A stretch of DNA of 64,000 nt from Megalonaias nervosa (GCA_016617855.1 JAECUM010000841.1:112207-176206), one strand, 5' to 3'. Positions 23,974 through 37,512 are shown, counted from the stretch's first letter. Made by a program: numbers and translations. Notes: generated by a model from the sequence alone, not told the origin.

Positions 23974-26748
23974 GTGGGTAAATTATCTACCTCACCTTGT
24001 TTTGTCTTTCTTTGTTTGAGGGTGTGTTTTGCTTTGTGGTGGCTGTTTTCTTTGTTTATTTTTTTTTTCTTCCCAAATTCTATATAAGTGGAAATATAAA
24101 TTCGAAAACACTGACGTGAATGTAAATCAAGCACTCATTTTGACTGACTTAATGAAGGAAGTAGTACAATAGTATTAACACTGTACGCTACAGCTAGTTG
24201 TAGGTTGTGGGCGGCGCGCACAAGGATACATCTCAGACCTTATTTACCCGTATATACACACAACTGTGAACAGAGTCAGGGTCTACTATATTCAGTTGAA
24301 ATCTTAAGTGCTAGTCTGATCTGGGTCCACACCAATCGCAGCTGAGTGAGCGCTTTCGCAGGTAAATACGAAAACCACAATCAAAATTAAATTACGAATC
24401 CTCAAACTCCAGCACATATGTACCACTAATTATTGTTTATTTGAAACTTTACTAGACCCCTAGCTAGCAATCTTCCGGGCAACAATTCATTGGTTATATA
24501 ATGGCAACTGTTATTCTGAGCTTGTCTGACAAAGAGGACATCTAGTGCCCCAATGGTTAGAGAACTGGACAGTTTAGTACTATTTAACATGTGAAAATTA
24601 AATATGTAATAACTTATTTATTTTTTATCGGAATTCACTATCAGTCGAAAATATATCTCTTACAATAATGTTCTGCTCCGGAGGTTATGGAGCACAGCTG
24701 AAAGTTGACAAGGCACATCAAAGTTACCTGATCTACCACTCTAACAATAAAAGTTAAATATGTGCAACATAAGGCATAAGACCTGGTTTGATCCGCATAT
24801 TTACATCACAAAGTATGGCTTTAAAAATCTCTTATCTGTCCGCGCTGTAGAGGAAGTCGACAATCTATTTTACATAGCGTGCCACTTTTTTTCCGGATTA
24901 AATACAAAATGAACGAGCGCGTGCCACCAGCAAGAGAGTAAAACTTTAAATCCAGATTTTGGCTGCCCTCTGCGTGCCACACAAAACCTCTTGACGTGCC
25001 ACATTGTGGCACACGTGTCGTAGGTTGCCGAGCCATGTGGTACACTAATTTTGCCTGTCCTTGGCATACATCTGTAAATTGTCACAATGTGGGCAGATCC
25101 TTTGAAAATGTTAAAATATAAGAAACTGAAAACAAAGTTATCGCCAGCTGCTTTTTTTAATATAAATAATTTACATCAAACTTTTATGACGTAAAAACTA
25201 GCCAAGCAGAGCTATAAATATTCATGAAATCCACATCAGAGGCAAGGCAAAACTGTACAGATAGTTCCCGAATGGCATTATCAGCAGCTATAATTGTGGT
25301 ATGCTGGCAGATTTACCGTTGAGTGTTGAAATAAATTCATGGACTCTGAAGATTCTGTTACAAAACATACATACATAAATAGAACGCAAATCAGGCTTTC
25401 TGTTAATATCTATATTAGTAATTTATAAGTTGCAGCTTCAGCGTGCCTTGTTCAAAATAGTTGTGGTGGTTGCATATTGGAGAAACTGCCATGTTGCCCT
25501 ACGTCCAGGTAAAATGGGCAGAATATTGTCTGCTAGTGTCCTTATCGGAAGCATCTATACTCCGAAAATAAAAATCATCCCCATCATTCACACACAAACA
25601 GACACACACACACGCACGGTGGCTTAGATAGATAGATCTGAATGATGTGAATTCAATAGACGATAGGCTCTGCTTGGCTAGCTACATCATGCTTATCCTA
25701 TGATGAGATTTTCCGCATTTTGCGGGTTTTTCGTAAAACTTAGAAATGTTCGGAATAAGCGATTTTGTCGTCTTTGCTGTGGATTTACTGATGGATAAAT
25801 CAAAAGGGTGGTTCTGTTTTTCAGTATTAAACCTCAGTGTTAAACTTGTTTTTTTTAAATTGCTGCAATTAAATCTTTCTTCTCAAAACATCTCAGATAT
25901 TGGAAAAGTTGGCAGTTCGAGGGATGATTAACACCTTGATTTTTGTACACAACTGCTGATTTTGTTATCGATTTTCCAAACATATGGACTATCTTCCTTA
26001 ACGGAGAACAAAGTTAAAGATTTTGTGCATAATTGTTATGGTCACCACGATGCATAAAAAGTGGTGATTAATGCATGGATAGTACTTATGTAATAATACA
26101 ATATTTTCACTTGGCTAGTGAAATAGTGTATATCTACTCAAAACAAACCTAGATTTTCTTTATATCATATATTTTTTCAAGGCAAAATCTGTAGATTTGC
26201 ATTATGTACCAATGCAATTAACAGCTACATTGCTTCATCAACAAAACGAATTTACTAAATTTTACACAAATATTGGGACAGTGGTGTTTTAGATATTTAG
26301 CTGGTACATGGCATGCTTCCAATTGATTATTGTGACAAAATAATGACTGTATTTGTATGAAAAGGAAGAGATTTTTTATTTTTGTTAACACATTCCATGC
26401 ACGGATTGATACTGTTGAGGTGGGGTTATTCTAAACATAACGGAGCGGTGGCATCCAACAGACGTCAGGGCGTAAAATCTTTAAACACAAGATTTTAATG
26501 ATTATTATTATTTGTAAGAATTTTAGTTCTTCATTTTCTTTATTTCTACAGGCAAACGTAAATATTTGTGTGGCCTTGGCAGGCTTGCAGTCTGTCTCTG
26601 TAGTTGACTCTGTATCCAATTTCGTTATCGCTTAATTTCGGTTTGCAATCAAGACGAATCAACGTCCGATTTATCCATCGTTTAAAAGCGAGTGATGCTA
26701 GTAACAATTGCTACTAGAAAAAATATTATTACTACCGTCTGTACTCTC
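23974..26748. other. intron 4, no gene seen
   Basis: Intron 4 spans 23974-28459. This part is largely AT-rich. At about 24870-25045 the phrase GTGCCAC and its complement recur several times, which suggests an old repeat that I cannot delimit. No open frame of interest. Confidence 0.55.
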
Positions 26749-26935
26749 TTATAAGTCGAGATCGACTGCAAATTGCGTAGACCCAAATCTGCCGTCGCAT
26801 AATGCGCCGGCTTCTAGATCTGTACAGTTTGTTTGGAATAATCAGTAGAACAAACATTATAGACCCTGATCTGCATGCGCATTATGCTACGGCAGATCAG
26901 AAACTTTGTTGTTTGCAGTTTGATTCGACTTATAA
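26749..26935. mobile_element. fold-back MITE with TTATAAGTCGA ends
   Basis: 187 bp starting TTATAAGTCGA and ending TCGACTTATAA. The arms of about 58 bp share CTGCAAA and ATCTGCCGT-GCATAATGCG in inverted order. The ends could be a Tc1/mariner-type element with TA target duplication; the superfamily is not certain. Confidence 0.75.
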
Positions 26936-26940
26936 TCGAT

Positions 26941-27035
26941 ATGACCCAGTGCTAGACATCACTATAAACTGCCACACTGCAGACATCGTAGCGATATGAC
27001 TGAAAAATTTTTTAAAGCTACGTGAAAAATCCAAA

Positions 27036-27072
<37 letters not shown>
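26941..27072 (+). mobile_element. SINE family A, 3' fragment with (CA)n tail
   Basis: Begins at CCAGTGCTAGACATCACTAT, includes CTGCCACACTGCAGACATCG, and ends in a (CA)n run. The tRNA-like head and 5' body are missing. It starts only six bases after the end of the fold-back element. Confidence 0.88.
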
Positions 27073-27074
<2 letters not shown>

Positions 27075-27339
27075 TGATCAACTGATATGCACATATTAGT
27101 TTTATGTGTATGGAACTATATTTTCACGTACAAGAATTGAAAGGTATAGCTTGTGAGCCAGAACAAAATGAACGTTGAAAATTGTTTGCTCTTCTTTCAA
27201 TCAAGACACTTTTCACTCAAAATAAAAACAACCTGATAAACAGAATCTCAAATGGGTAATGATGTATTATTGAACTTAAGAAACCCGTTAAATAATGTCC
27301 AGCTTTTGCTTTCCAAGGCTTACAATAGCTGAAAATTGG
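27073..27339. other. intron 4, no feature
   Basis: Unique AT-rich sequence between two SINEs. Confidence 0.6.
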
Positions 27340-27639
27340 ACCGCTCCGGTGGCCTAGTGGTTAGAGAGTCCTTCTCGGATACGGGGCGTCGTGGGTTCGA
27401 TCCATGGCCGAGTCATATCAAAGACTTACAAAAATGGTACTAACAGCTGCCTCGCTTGGCGCTCAGCATTAAGAGGTTAGTGTTAGGACTGGTCGGCCTG
27501 GTGTCAGGATAATGTGACTGGGTGGAACATCATGCTACATGTCTGCAGCATGATGCCCTAGCGCTAGACATCACTATAAACTGCCAAACTGCAGGCATCG
27601 TGACTGAAAAATTGTTAAAGCTACGTTAAAAATCCAAAT

Positions 27640-27700
<61 letters not shown>
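27340..27700 (+). mobile_element. SINE family A, full length with (CA)n tail
   Basis: Head CCGCTCCGGTGGCCTAGTGG with B box GGGTTCGATCC, the full body, and a (CA)n tail of about 60 bp. It has several point changes compared with the copy at 10138. Confidence 0.92.
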
Positions 27701-27702
<2 letters not shown>

Positions 27703-28459
27703 AGTTCGTGTCATAAATGTGGTGTTAAATCATTTTATTTAATGCTATTCCGTGAAAATTCACGGAAGTCATTTACGAGAAATAATTCAACTGCCGCGTC
27801 GATAATTTGAGCGTGAGATTTACATAGAGTCATATGTTGCCGTGTGGAAAAAGGACTGCCTCGAGTCAAAGCCGATTCCAGATCAAATCCAACAAGGCGC
27901 AAATATTTTTTTCTTAGTATGATATTTTACCTTGAATAGGGAAGGAGAATTATGTAACTGTTTACATCTTCTGTGTGAATAATCACAAAACACAGCAGAA
28001 CATAAACGGTAAATTGCGGGATTCAGTAAGAAATCTGCTATTTCCATCTGTTATACAGACTAGTACATAGTATGTTTTAGCTTAAAATAAAAAGAAAATT
28101 TACTTGTTATCAAATGAATAACGGATATATTTCATATCGTGGGTGAAAAACGTGAAAAACGTAAGTATTTTTATCCACTCGATAAAATATATACGTCATT
28201 CGCTCGTCGCAAGTAAATATCCTTTATGCACTTGGACATGTTCTATTTACATGATTCCCGTGGTACATGATCTTTCTTCGTGTCTCATGGTTGTGACGTC
28301 ACTGACTTTATGTCACGCCATAACGTTAAGTTCTTAGCGTCATGCAGCTGAAATGATATTTTGTACAATTCAGAAACTGCATCTTTACTTAATCTTATAT
28401 ATTTTATCATGTATAACATTTAAGAACAACGTTATAAGGAAATGTTCAATAAATTTCAG
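27701..28459. other. intron 4, no gene seen
   Basis: No exon, repeat or long open frame with recognisable content. Confidence 0.6.
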
Positions 28460-28559
28460 GGCATGTTGCTGAGCTTACCGATAGTTTCAAGGGAACAGCA
28501 AGTTCTGCATCCAGCATTGCTTTAGCATTCTACGACGCTTTGTGGGCTTACGATGGATG
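28460..28559 (+). CDS. SLC7-type transporter, exon 5 (TM6 with substrate-gate motif)
   Basis: Continues in phase 1: HVAELTDSFKGTASSASSIA then LAFYDALWAYDGW. A-F-Y-x-x-L-W-A-Y-D-G-W is the hallmark TM6 sequence of SLC7 light chains; its aromatic residue contacts the substrate. Acceptor TTTCAG and donor GTATCA after TG of the Trp codon (phase 2). Confidence 0.95.
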
Positions 28560-29198
28560 GTATCAATAATCATTTAATACGCTGTTAAGATAAAGGGGAA
28601 CGAACTGCAACTGACAAACCGATTTGATTCAATGTAAAAGATGCAGAAAATTCGGAATTTGCTGTAGTTTTGCTTTTGTTATTTTTTTTAAAGGATGATT
28701 TTCAATTTCTGTTCTGCCATCGATAACTTTACCAATACACAGGATACTCCATGTTTTTAAGCTCTTCACCTGTGAATACAGCAACTGTACTTACCTGTGA
28801 TGTTGTTTAGTCCATTCCGGTTATGCGATAAGATGACATTCGTTTAAAAGTTACTCGAATTTTTACAGTTGTTAGAAAGTTTGATTTAATTAAAAACTAC
28901 ACGTCTTATCAGTATCTCAGAGTGTCCGAAATAGTTAGTATGTGTAATGAATCATTTGTCGTTATTTTGCTCTCTAGAAAAGTAATAGTTCTCAGAATCG
29001 GTTGCACGAGTCGAGCGGCCTTATGAACTGGTTTCTGCATATTCATAATCTAAATACATATTCATTATTTGTTATGTCGTTTAACAAGTTTGTTCTGAGA
29101 CTTTTTAAAGTTTAAAATTAACTAAATGCAAAAGTGAAGTAGCAGACCAATATATCAGCGATAGACCATATGCGGCATAGTGGCGTCATAAAAAATAT
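28560..29198. other. start of intron 5, no gene
   Basis: AT-rich, no recognisable element. Intron 5 spans 28560-31413. Confidence 0.6.
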
Positions 29199-29508
29199 GT
29201 GTGTGTGTGTGTGTGTGTGTGTGTTTAACGTAGCTTTAACAATTTTTGAGTTATACTGCTACGATATCGGCAGTGTGGCAGTTTATAGCGATGTCTAGCA
29301 CTGGTGCATCATGCTGCAGACATGTAGCATTATGTCCCCCCCCCCCAAGTCACATTATCCGGACACTAACCTTTTAATACTGAGCGCCTCGGGAGGCAGC
29401 TGTTTGTACAATTTTTATATGTCTTTGGTATGACTCAGCCGGGGTTCGAACCCGCGACCTCCCGCATCCGAGGCGGACGCTCTAACCACTTAAGCTACCG
29501 AAGCGGTC
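29199..29508 (-). mobile_element. SINE family A, minus strand
   Basis: On the plus strand it starts with (GT)n, the complement of the (CA)n tail. It ends with GGTTCGAACCC (B box complement), AGGCGGACGCTCTAACCACT and a CGGTCC head. Includes a short C run. It lies 135 bp from a plus-strand copy, forming an inverted pair. Confidence 0.9.
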
Positions 29509-29642
29509 CGTCAAAAAATATCCATCATTGTGATTTTTGTTGTCCAGACTATCGACGTGAAATGTTTGAAATGAATGGGCCATAATTTTAAAAATGCTCA
29601 TTGGATTTAAATAAAAGGTTGCTACGCATTTCCATTACCTAT

Positions 29643-29950
29643 TTGGACCGTTCCGGTGGTCTAGTGGTTACAGCGTCCGCCTCGGATGCGGGAGGTCGGG
29701 GTTAGAACCCCGGCCGAGTCATACCAAAGACTTCTAAAAATGGTACTAACAGCTGCCTCGCCTGGCGCTCAGCATTAAAGAGGTTAGTGTTAGGACTGGT
29801 CGGCCTGATGTCAGGATAATGTGACTGGATGGGACATCATGCTACATGTCTGCGTCATGGTGCCTCAGCCCTAGACATCACTATAAACTGCCACACTGCA
29901 GACATCGTAGCGATATGACTGAAAAATTGTTAAAGCTACATTAAAAATCC

Positions 29951-29992
<42 letters not shown>
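29643..29992 (+). mobile_element. SINE family A, plus strand with (CA)n tail
   Basis: Head GGACCGTTCCGGTGGTCTAG, body as in the other copies, and a (CA)n tail of about 40 bp. Confidence 0.92.
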
Positions 29993-29993
<1 letters not shown>

Positions 29994-31413
29994 TACCTAT
30001 TTGTTTAAGCCGGCCTGAAAATAACATTTTGATACTCATAGTTGTATTGCGTTTAGCACAATTTGTCTAGTAAGCTATTTAATATGAGCGACTTTCAAAT
30101 GCATACAGGCGATATCTCCCTAAACAATCAATACATTTTGCTTTAGTTTTAGAATCCGTTGGTCATCCGTTGTTTTCCTTGGACAGTTTAGCCTTTGGGT
30201 AGTATAACATATGCCTCGGGTGGATAATTTATCATATAACCTGAAAACAAGGGCAACTATCGTATAATATATTGTTTTATAATTTGTGAAACAGATTTCC
30301 CTGAAATGCAAAATATTTTTATTCAAAAGTATCATATGTATTACATTCGATATCCATAATGGTCAGGGCATCTTTCCGGTAGGGGAAATATTCGGTTAGC
30401 TCCGCCATATCCACGGTATTTTATTTACATTATAAACTCGTATATTTCAAATTCATTTAAAAGTAAGTTCATAATAGAGGAACAAAAGTCTTAGCTTTTG
30501 TCATGCCAAGATTTTCTCCGACGACGAAAATTCGGCTCTGCTGATATAGTATCAACAGTTAGATAAACTTATGGTGATGCATGCAATGACTTCGTAACTT
30601 GAAATGAGACAATATCGAACTCTGATTGGTTAATATCGGGATAATATCGACTTCGGATTGGTTAATCCCCGGACATTATGGGTGATACAATTATGGCTCT
30701 CGAGACTGAAGAAATGAAAATCCGATAACTTTTTCCCCTGACAGAAAGAAGCTTCCCCTTACCGAAAGAAGTTTAACTTTTCGTTCCTTTCATTTGACAT
30801 AGATGGATTGATGAGTGGCAGGTAAATGATGATAATTTTATTTGTATTTTATTTGGTTGACTTTGTTTCAGCCATATGTGTCAGTAATTGGCTTTTTTAT
30901 ATTGCAATAATTTGTTTTAAGTCATACACCTAGACCAAATACGATTTCAGTCACATTTTTCGACAATAACTTAGTTGTTTAAAATCTAGTCAAAAATATC
31001 CTACAAAGCATTCCTACACACTATGAGATGCTATCTCCGGTTTGTGAAAATCGCATAAAAGCAATCATGCGCTAATTCCCCCTGCATTTCTTGTTTGTTC
31101 CAACCATTTGTAACATTTCGATATATGTGTGAAAGTGTTCAAGATCTATTCTGTGTTTTATAGCTTTAAAATTTTGTATTTGTCATAAGCTTGCCACTCT
31201 TACGAGTCTATATATATCAAATGTTATGATGTACAATGGAAAATGTGATTTATTATTATATATAATTAATATATTAATTGTTAAAAAGCGAAACATGAAA
31301 GAATATCTAAACAGTAATCAACTCTAAAAAGAACAACTAAACATTACTCAGTTAGAAAAATTGACCATTTGTTGCGAACATTAAACCTATGGCTGAGATT
31401 CTTTGCATTATAG
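29993..31413. other. rest of intron 5, no gene seen
   Basis: A short local duplication of ATATCG-ACT-TTGGTTAAT type occurs near 30610-30670. Otherwise featureless AT-rich intron. Confidence 0.55.
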
Positions 31414-31458
31414 GAACAACTTGAACTACATCACGGAAGAACTGCAAGACCCTAAAAA
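31414..31458 (+). CDS. SLC7-type transporter, exon 6 (45-bp micro-exon)
   Basis: Completes the Trp codon from exon 5 and encodes NNLNYITEELQDPKK, the conserved loop after TM6 (W-N-x-L-N-x-x-x-E-E-x-x-x-P). Acceptor ATTATAG, donor GTAAGT, phase 2 on both sides. It is easy to miss because of its size, but sequence and phase fit exactly. Confidence 0.92.
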
Positions 31459-33174
31459 GTAAGTTCTTCACGAGACCCGTCCGAATTGATAATAAAAGGT
31501 TCCATTATAATTGGTATCTTCAGTGTATTTCACACCTGGTTCACCGTTGTATATATAGAAAGTAGAATTGTATATACAGAAAGCATGATTATACTGAAAT
31601 TGAAAAATTTAGTGACTCAGTGTCTATTGCAAATTTAAATGGTCGGGGCTAACGCCGGCCTTATGATCTAATCTTCAGCGGATGGTTTGTTTTCAACCTA
31701 ATTGGGTAATCTGAAGAAAGTGTAAATGCGTATACGTTCTTGACAGTGGCAGCGTGTGTGTCGGGGGTGGAGGGATGGTCAGTTGCCACCGGAAGACACG
31801 TGAAGTGGCCCCATCGGAACCCCTTTTGCAACTGAAATTTTCATACTATTTTACATTACCTCAATGTAACGGGAGCAATTCTTCACAAAACTTATATTTA
31901 GATGTGGTAGGGTGGGGTAGGACGGAGGTTTGCAACTGACATAAAAACTGTTCTCTGGCAAATAAAAAAAAAAAAAACATTGCCGGGCACATCGGTACGG
32001 GCGCGGCTTAAGAACATTGTCCTCTGGCACCTCGAACCCTTGAACCGCCACTGGTTTATGACAAGCTCGATGAGTGAAACAAAACTTAGAAATGTGAGTT
32101 CCTGTGTCTTTGGAATATTCCAAATCAATAAAGTCCACGCGATGGTCACGTTTCTGTTTCTTTGTCTTGTTGTTTTGCTGACCCAGCATTTCATCTTGTC
32201 GGCTGAGATATAGCGGAATTTTAACACTGATGAATCCAAATAGATAGAGTTATGACAAATAAGGTATGGTTTCTTTCCTAGAAAAGCATGTGACGAACAT
32301 TCTGTCCACATTGTGGACATGCTTTCAATAATTCACTAATACTTTATTACTTCTGTTAGAATTGTTCCATTTGATGTCAGTCATAACACGCTTGACTTGC
32401 CATCCAAAGCAACACATTTGTAGCATCGGTATCTAAGAAATCCTTTAATACAGGAAATAGCGCCGAAATGATGTTGATGATGATTGATGTAAACACATTT
32501 TCCGTCCGGAAAATGATGTCCCGAGACTGAAGATCTCTACTCGTCACTTGAAGGTAAATTTTCAAACTGGGGGTGGGGGGTTAAGACTTTTTAAATTTTC
32601 TTCATCTCATAGGGTCCAAACAAGGTCAAGTTTTGAATCCCAGTTTGTTTCATATGGATCTCTGCTTCTCTCCGTTGTTCGGGTTTGTAATATTTTCTAA
32701 ATTTCTCCCATAATAGTTTCCATTCTGGTGTCCCAAAATGCACTGAATTCAAAATGGCCGCCATTTTCTTGATAGGCATGAGGCAGCTGCTCCGGAGTTT
32801 TGTGCCGTTTCTCAAGTCATATGTATTTGTTGACTGTGTTCATATACATTGTTGGTTTCGTCATGCATTGGCTGTTCTGTTGGCGTGTGCTTCTTTATTT
32901 GATTGGGGAGGGGTGGAAGAGAACTGATAGACTTTTCTCAGTCGTTTTGCCCCATTTGTACCACAACAGGTTTTGCTGGGGTTTTTTTAATATGACGTCA
33001 TTACGTTATTCTCACCAGTCGACCCGTCGACCCGTTTATGCAGTGATAGGTCCTAACTCATTGCATTAAATAACAGCTTCTTGATGCTCGATACTACATT
33101 GTGCACTACACTTAACAACCTGGAACTACATTCATCTTGACTTAAATGTAAACGGCAGCGAAAAAAGAAACGTT
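31459..33174. other. intron 6, no supported gene
   Basis: Intron 6 spans 31459-37016. Contains an A run near 31964. Open frames at 31851-32320 (minus) and 32591-32815 (minus) have no recognisable domain and no supporting splice context. Confidence 0.5.
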
Positions 33175-34173
33175 GTCAGGCGATGAGCCAAAGTGTGTGG
33201 ACCTATCACGCTCCGGTTACTCCATCAAGTCGTTCCCACGTTACTCCTGCCGAGGGGGAAGTGCCGTCATCGCAAACAACTCCACAATTCACCGTCTTAA
33301 CAACACTGCAACTTGAATTTCGAACACATCGTTTGCAGTGGTCTCAATCTCACTCACAATAGAACAAAGGTCATTCCATTTGTACTGTCTCTACCGCCCT
33401 CATCCTAGTTGAATAAACATTCTGACTGAATCTCTCTTTATTTAGCAGTTTCCTAACATCCTGGAGTATGGTAATTCGATAGGTGGCAAGCTAAGTATTC
33501 TTGGACAAATCAGCTTTCAGTCTGACTCTCATGGAAATCCATACACATCAAAACTCTGGATTCAATTCATTTTTTCAACCTCAAACAGTTAGTTAGCAAA
33601 TCCACCCATGAACATGGTCAGACTTTAGACTAGATTCTTCATAGAGTTGACGACAGTGGTTAATTGTTAAATAAAGAAGTGAGAGAACGTGATAAAGAAG
33701 AGAGGGAACGCATGTTACTCAGATGCGGGGGTGGGGGGTGGGGGTGGACACTAGCAAGCGCAAAAAAGTTATGGAACGCGCAAAAAGTAAGGGAAACGTG
33801 CAGAAAGTAAGTGAGCGACGTTACCACACGTTCCTCAAAGCACTACATCCCTGCCTGATGATAATGTTCTAAAGTCTTCATTGGTGTCCAACGAACTTGT
33901 ATCAAATCACCTCTGAGTCCTATGCCATCTAACTGTATCAGTCCCTATCCATCCATCTCTGTTTGATACTAAGAGAAAATTCCGAATGATAAATAGAACC
34001 CATCTAATGTATGACATCGAAGCAAACCTAACAACATTTTGTTTTGTAATTTCATGGTGTTTGTTTATGTAATCATGTCATTGTATATATTTTTGTGTGT
34101 TGTCTAATATCGCAAAGCGCTTAGAGCTTCTGAAGATTGAGCTCTGTACTAAGTCCACATTATTAGTTTATTA

Positions 34174-34223
<50 letters not shown>
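33175..34223 (+). mobile_element. CR1/L2-like LINE remnant (endonuclease and 3' end)
   Basis: In broken frames 33185-33660 encodes GYSIKSFPRYSCRGGSAVIA, RSFHLYCLYRPHPS, GKLSILGQISFQ and STHEHGQTLD. In this order these are conserved blocks of the apurinic-type endonuclease of CR1/L2-type non-LTR retrotransposons (the usual G-D-F-N block reads GQI here). Near 34110 the sequence CGCAAAGCGCTTAGAGCTTC and a terminal (TTA)n array at about 34172-34223 look like the 3' end of the same type of element. The reverse transcriptase is missing, so it is internally deleted. Confidence 0.75.
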
Positions 34224-34683
34224 GGTTTTCTCTGCATGAGCTCTGGTCACCATGATGACGTCGGCTAAAGACATGCTGTCTTGTTGGCTGTCGATCTTCC
34301 CGATACTTCATTTGTTAGTGGGTCATTGATCAACATATTGGACTTAACAAAGTCTTCCAACGTCCAAATTAAGGCAAAATATGCGTCTCTTGGACGGTAT
34401 CACTTCAAACATTAATGTCCAATTTGTCGTTGCATTGGTGCATTTTCGTCAATAAATTTGTGTTAATTCAGCAGGTTTGCTCAGTTTCATCCAGAATGGA
34501 GAGCTCAAAGCTGATATAAGCTATAGCGGGAACATGGGCCTTGAACAATTTCAATCTGACCATGAAAGAATAGGCGGTCATTAGTTGCTTTGTTTTTTTT
34601 ACTCTGGAAGTTACCTTGATGGCAGATTGAAGAAAAAATAAACAACATTCACTTGCAACCGGAACATTTTCTGTGTTGGCCAA

Positions 34684-34685
<2 letters not shown>
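34224..34685. other. intron 6, no feature
   Basis: No recognisable gene or repeat. Confidence 0.55.

Positions 34686-34750
<65 letters not shown>
34686..34750. repeat. (CT)n microsatellite
   Basis: About 32 CT units. Confidence 0.95.
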
Positions 34751-34752
<2 letters not shown>

Positions 34753-37016
34753 ACGATGATGCTAAAGCATACGGACCGTTCATTGCATCTTCAAAATCGC
34801 AAAGGTGTGCTTTGCCAATATTTCTCTGACGGTGTTGGGTGACAGAGAACGTCGTCGTTGTATCTGGATTGTCTTCGGAATGATGTGATCGTTTGATGAC
34901 GGTAGAGTATCCAAGTTTGATCTGATTATGCTCTCGCATTCTCTATGTGTAGAAGCCAAGGGGATATTTTCTTTCAGGTCCGCGTCACTCATTAGGAAAT
35001 AGTTCCTAGGCTGTCTGTGTAATAAACTTGAGGACATTTTCATTCACATCCATGTGGCTTTTATTTTAATTATTTTGATTCTCTTCATATTGTTTTTATT
35101 TTATTTTACTTTTTTTAAACTATTACTTTTTATTTTTTAATTTCTCTTAGATCTTGTAAAACAGGAATTGTTATTACAATTTGGCTAAAAAAAAATTGTA
35201 AATGTTTATTTTTGTTTGTATTTTGTATAAAATTGTTAAAATTTTGTTTAAAACTTTCACTTCTGTGTTTTACAAATTTGTATAAACCCAAAATTTAATC
35301 TGATGTCATTGTCTAAATTTTGTTGCAAATATTTTGTTTGCATTTTTAAAAACTTTATACAGATTTTCCTTTTGTATAAAAAGTTTACCATTTGTTTGAA
35401 AATTTTTATTTTATTTACGTTTGGGTCTTTTGTCGAAGTTTTTAATTGTTATTTTTATTTGTAAATTAATTTCCTTAATTTGCTTTTAACGTGTTGTTTT
35501 TGTTTGTTTTGTTTTTGTTTGTTTTTTTTCATATTTGGCTAGTGCTTTTGTAATTTCTTAAAAATGCTGTTTTTTAGTTTGTTTAAAATAATGTTTTAAT
35601 TTTCTTTTAATTTTTATTTCCAAACTGTTAATTTTGTGTTTTTCTACAATAGTTTCGATGTTTATTACTTAACTGCAAATTTATTTGTTTGCCATTTTGT
35701 ACTGTTATTTGCAGGGCTTTTTACTTTAAAGAGATGTAAAGGTTTTTAGACTCTGCAAATTTCGAAATTTTACTATCACTTTAGTATCGGCAATTTTAAT
35801 TATAATGGGGCGGAGTTTCCGCTGAATTCTGTGTAAATTTCGGAATTTTCATAATACTGTAGGCTAAGCCATATGTTTTAATGTAATATTTGGAGGTGGG
35901 ATGTTTTAGTCTGCGCTAGATCCTGCTACAGTTCGGAAATTTAAGTATTATAGTCTCGACCATTTTAATAATCAGGGTTTACGCTTACCTTCTGCTAAGC
36001 TACTTTCAGTTTCAGAATTCTCATATTACTTTTGATCCTGGTCATCTTTTTATATAATATTTTAGGATTTTTAGTTCAGATAAATTCTGTGTCAGTTCCG
36101 GAACTTAATAACACGTTTAATCTCGTCGAATGGTAGCCATAATCTCGTCGAATGGCAGCCATGATCGATGTATGGACTCAGATCTCAATTAATTTTCCTA
36201 TTGAGTCTCTACTTTTGTTTATCAGTACTGAACCTTCTACTATCTCCAAGTCAATACAAATCATATGTTAATCTAAAATACCTTCAAAGATGACTTTACG
36301 GTGAAGTTCTTGTCATAGGTTGACCAGTTTTTCTTTGAGAGGCTGGACTGTAAACAAAGCAATGTGTAATGGAACACATATTTCACTTCCGGATCATCAC
36401 CAAAGCCTTATTACTCGCTGTGCACTGTCGCCGCAATACACACCATAAGCTCGTATTATAAAGAATATACAATTACATTTAGATCCATACCAAGAATGCC
36501 TAAATATAACCACCAAAAGGAGACAGGAAAAAAAATGCTCTGAAAATAGACTGGAACTACAGTGTGGGTACTGAAACGGAACTAATAATTACGACCTGAT
36601 TCCATATAGGCCTCACCAAAATAAAAGCGATACTCTTCATTTATAAAACCTCCTCGCTCTTCACAGGCTGTTCTGGTCCCAGATTAAACTAAACCATAGT
36701 ATATTGTCTTTGTGCAAATTTCCACAAGGCCCATAATGCTATTTTTCAAGATGGCCGAAAAGTGGAATTTCCATAGGGCCACCTAGTATCATATGGGCCC
36801 CATGCTGTCCCCTTATTCTACTAATATGTTGTGATTATGGCTCGCCATTGGCACGTTCTGTAAAGCAAAATAAACTTTATGGATAATTTTGAATGTCTCC
36901 TAGATATGAACCTTTTAGAAGGAGTGGAGAACTGTGGAAGCTAAGGGTATCTCAGTATTTTTCGTGTTTATATAATGAAGTAACACTTTTCATTTTATTA
37001 CTTTCTTGTCTTCCAG
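34751..37016. other. rest of intron 6; T-rich tract
   Basis: From about 35050 to 35740 the plus strand is very T-rich with many TTTGT and TTTTATTTT phrases. This is low-complexity sequence with strong strand asymmetry. Near 36118-36165 ATCTCGTCGAATGG-AGCCAT is duplicated in tandem. No gene seen. Confidence 0.6.
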
Positions 37017-37140
37017 GAATTTGCCACGTGCTAATATCTTTGGTGTCCTCCTCGTGACCGTAGTTTATGTTATGGCTAATATATCCTATTTAACCGCCAT
37101 GACATCAGCTGAACTTCTCGCTTCAAACGCGGTTGCGGTG
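37017..37140 (+). CDS. SLC7-type transporter, exon 7 (TM7)
   Basis: Encodes [20 protein letters not shown] then [26 protein letters not shown]-type start of TM7, an aromatic/asparagine stretch and the loop with a serine-rich helix are standard for the family. Phase 2 in, phase 0 out; donor GTAAGT. Confidence 0.95.
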
Positions 37141-37464
37141 GTAAGTGTATATTGGAATTTTAATATAAATAGGGGTTGCCGTTTTTCATCACTTGTAATG
37201 AATTTTACACTGAAAAGTCACTTCGCTGTGTTGTGTTTTAAAAGAAAATCGAAGGATACGATTAATTTTTAGTATTATATTGTTAGCTTATTGATTATAT
37301 ATAATTTATTCCAGCAAACACCAAACGATCATGGACAGCCTTTCTTTTATAAATTATTAAGTTGTGGAAATGCTTACACAGTTGGGGTGTCAAAAAACGT
37401 TTGGATGATCGAGATTATTCCCCCCCCCCCCCGTATCCGTCCCCTTCTCCCTTAATCTAATTCT

Positions 37465-37507
<43 letters not shown>

Positions 37508-37512
37508 ATCAG
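37141..37512. other. intron 7 with (TTA)n
   Basis: Contains a C run near 37421-37432 and a (TTA)n array at about 37467-37506, just before the acceptor. Confidence 0.8.

Noticed and set aside
32591..32815. exon with a KK-rich motif on the minus strand
   Set aside because: No splice-site support that fits a neighbouring exon and no family resemblance.
34649..35043. open frames through a GA/CT array
   Set aside because: Arg/Glu run from the microsatellite; flanking residues show no domain.
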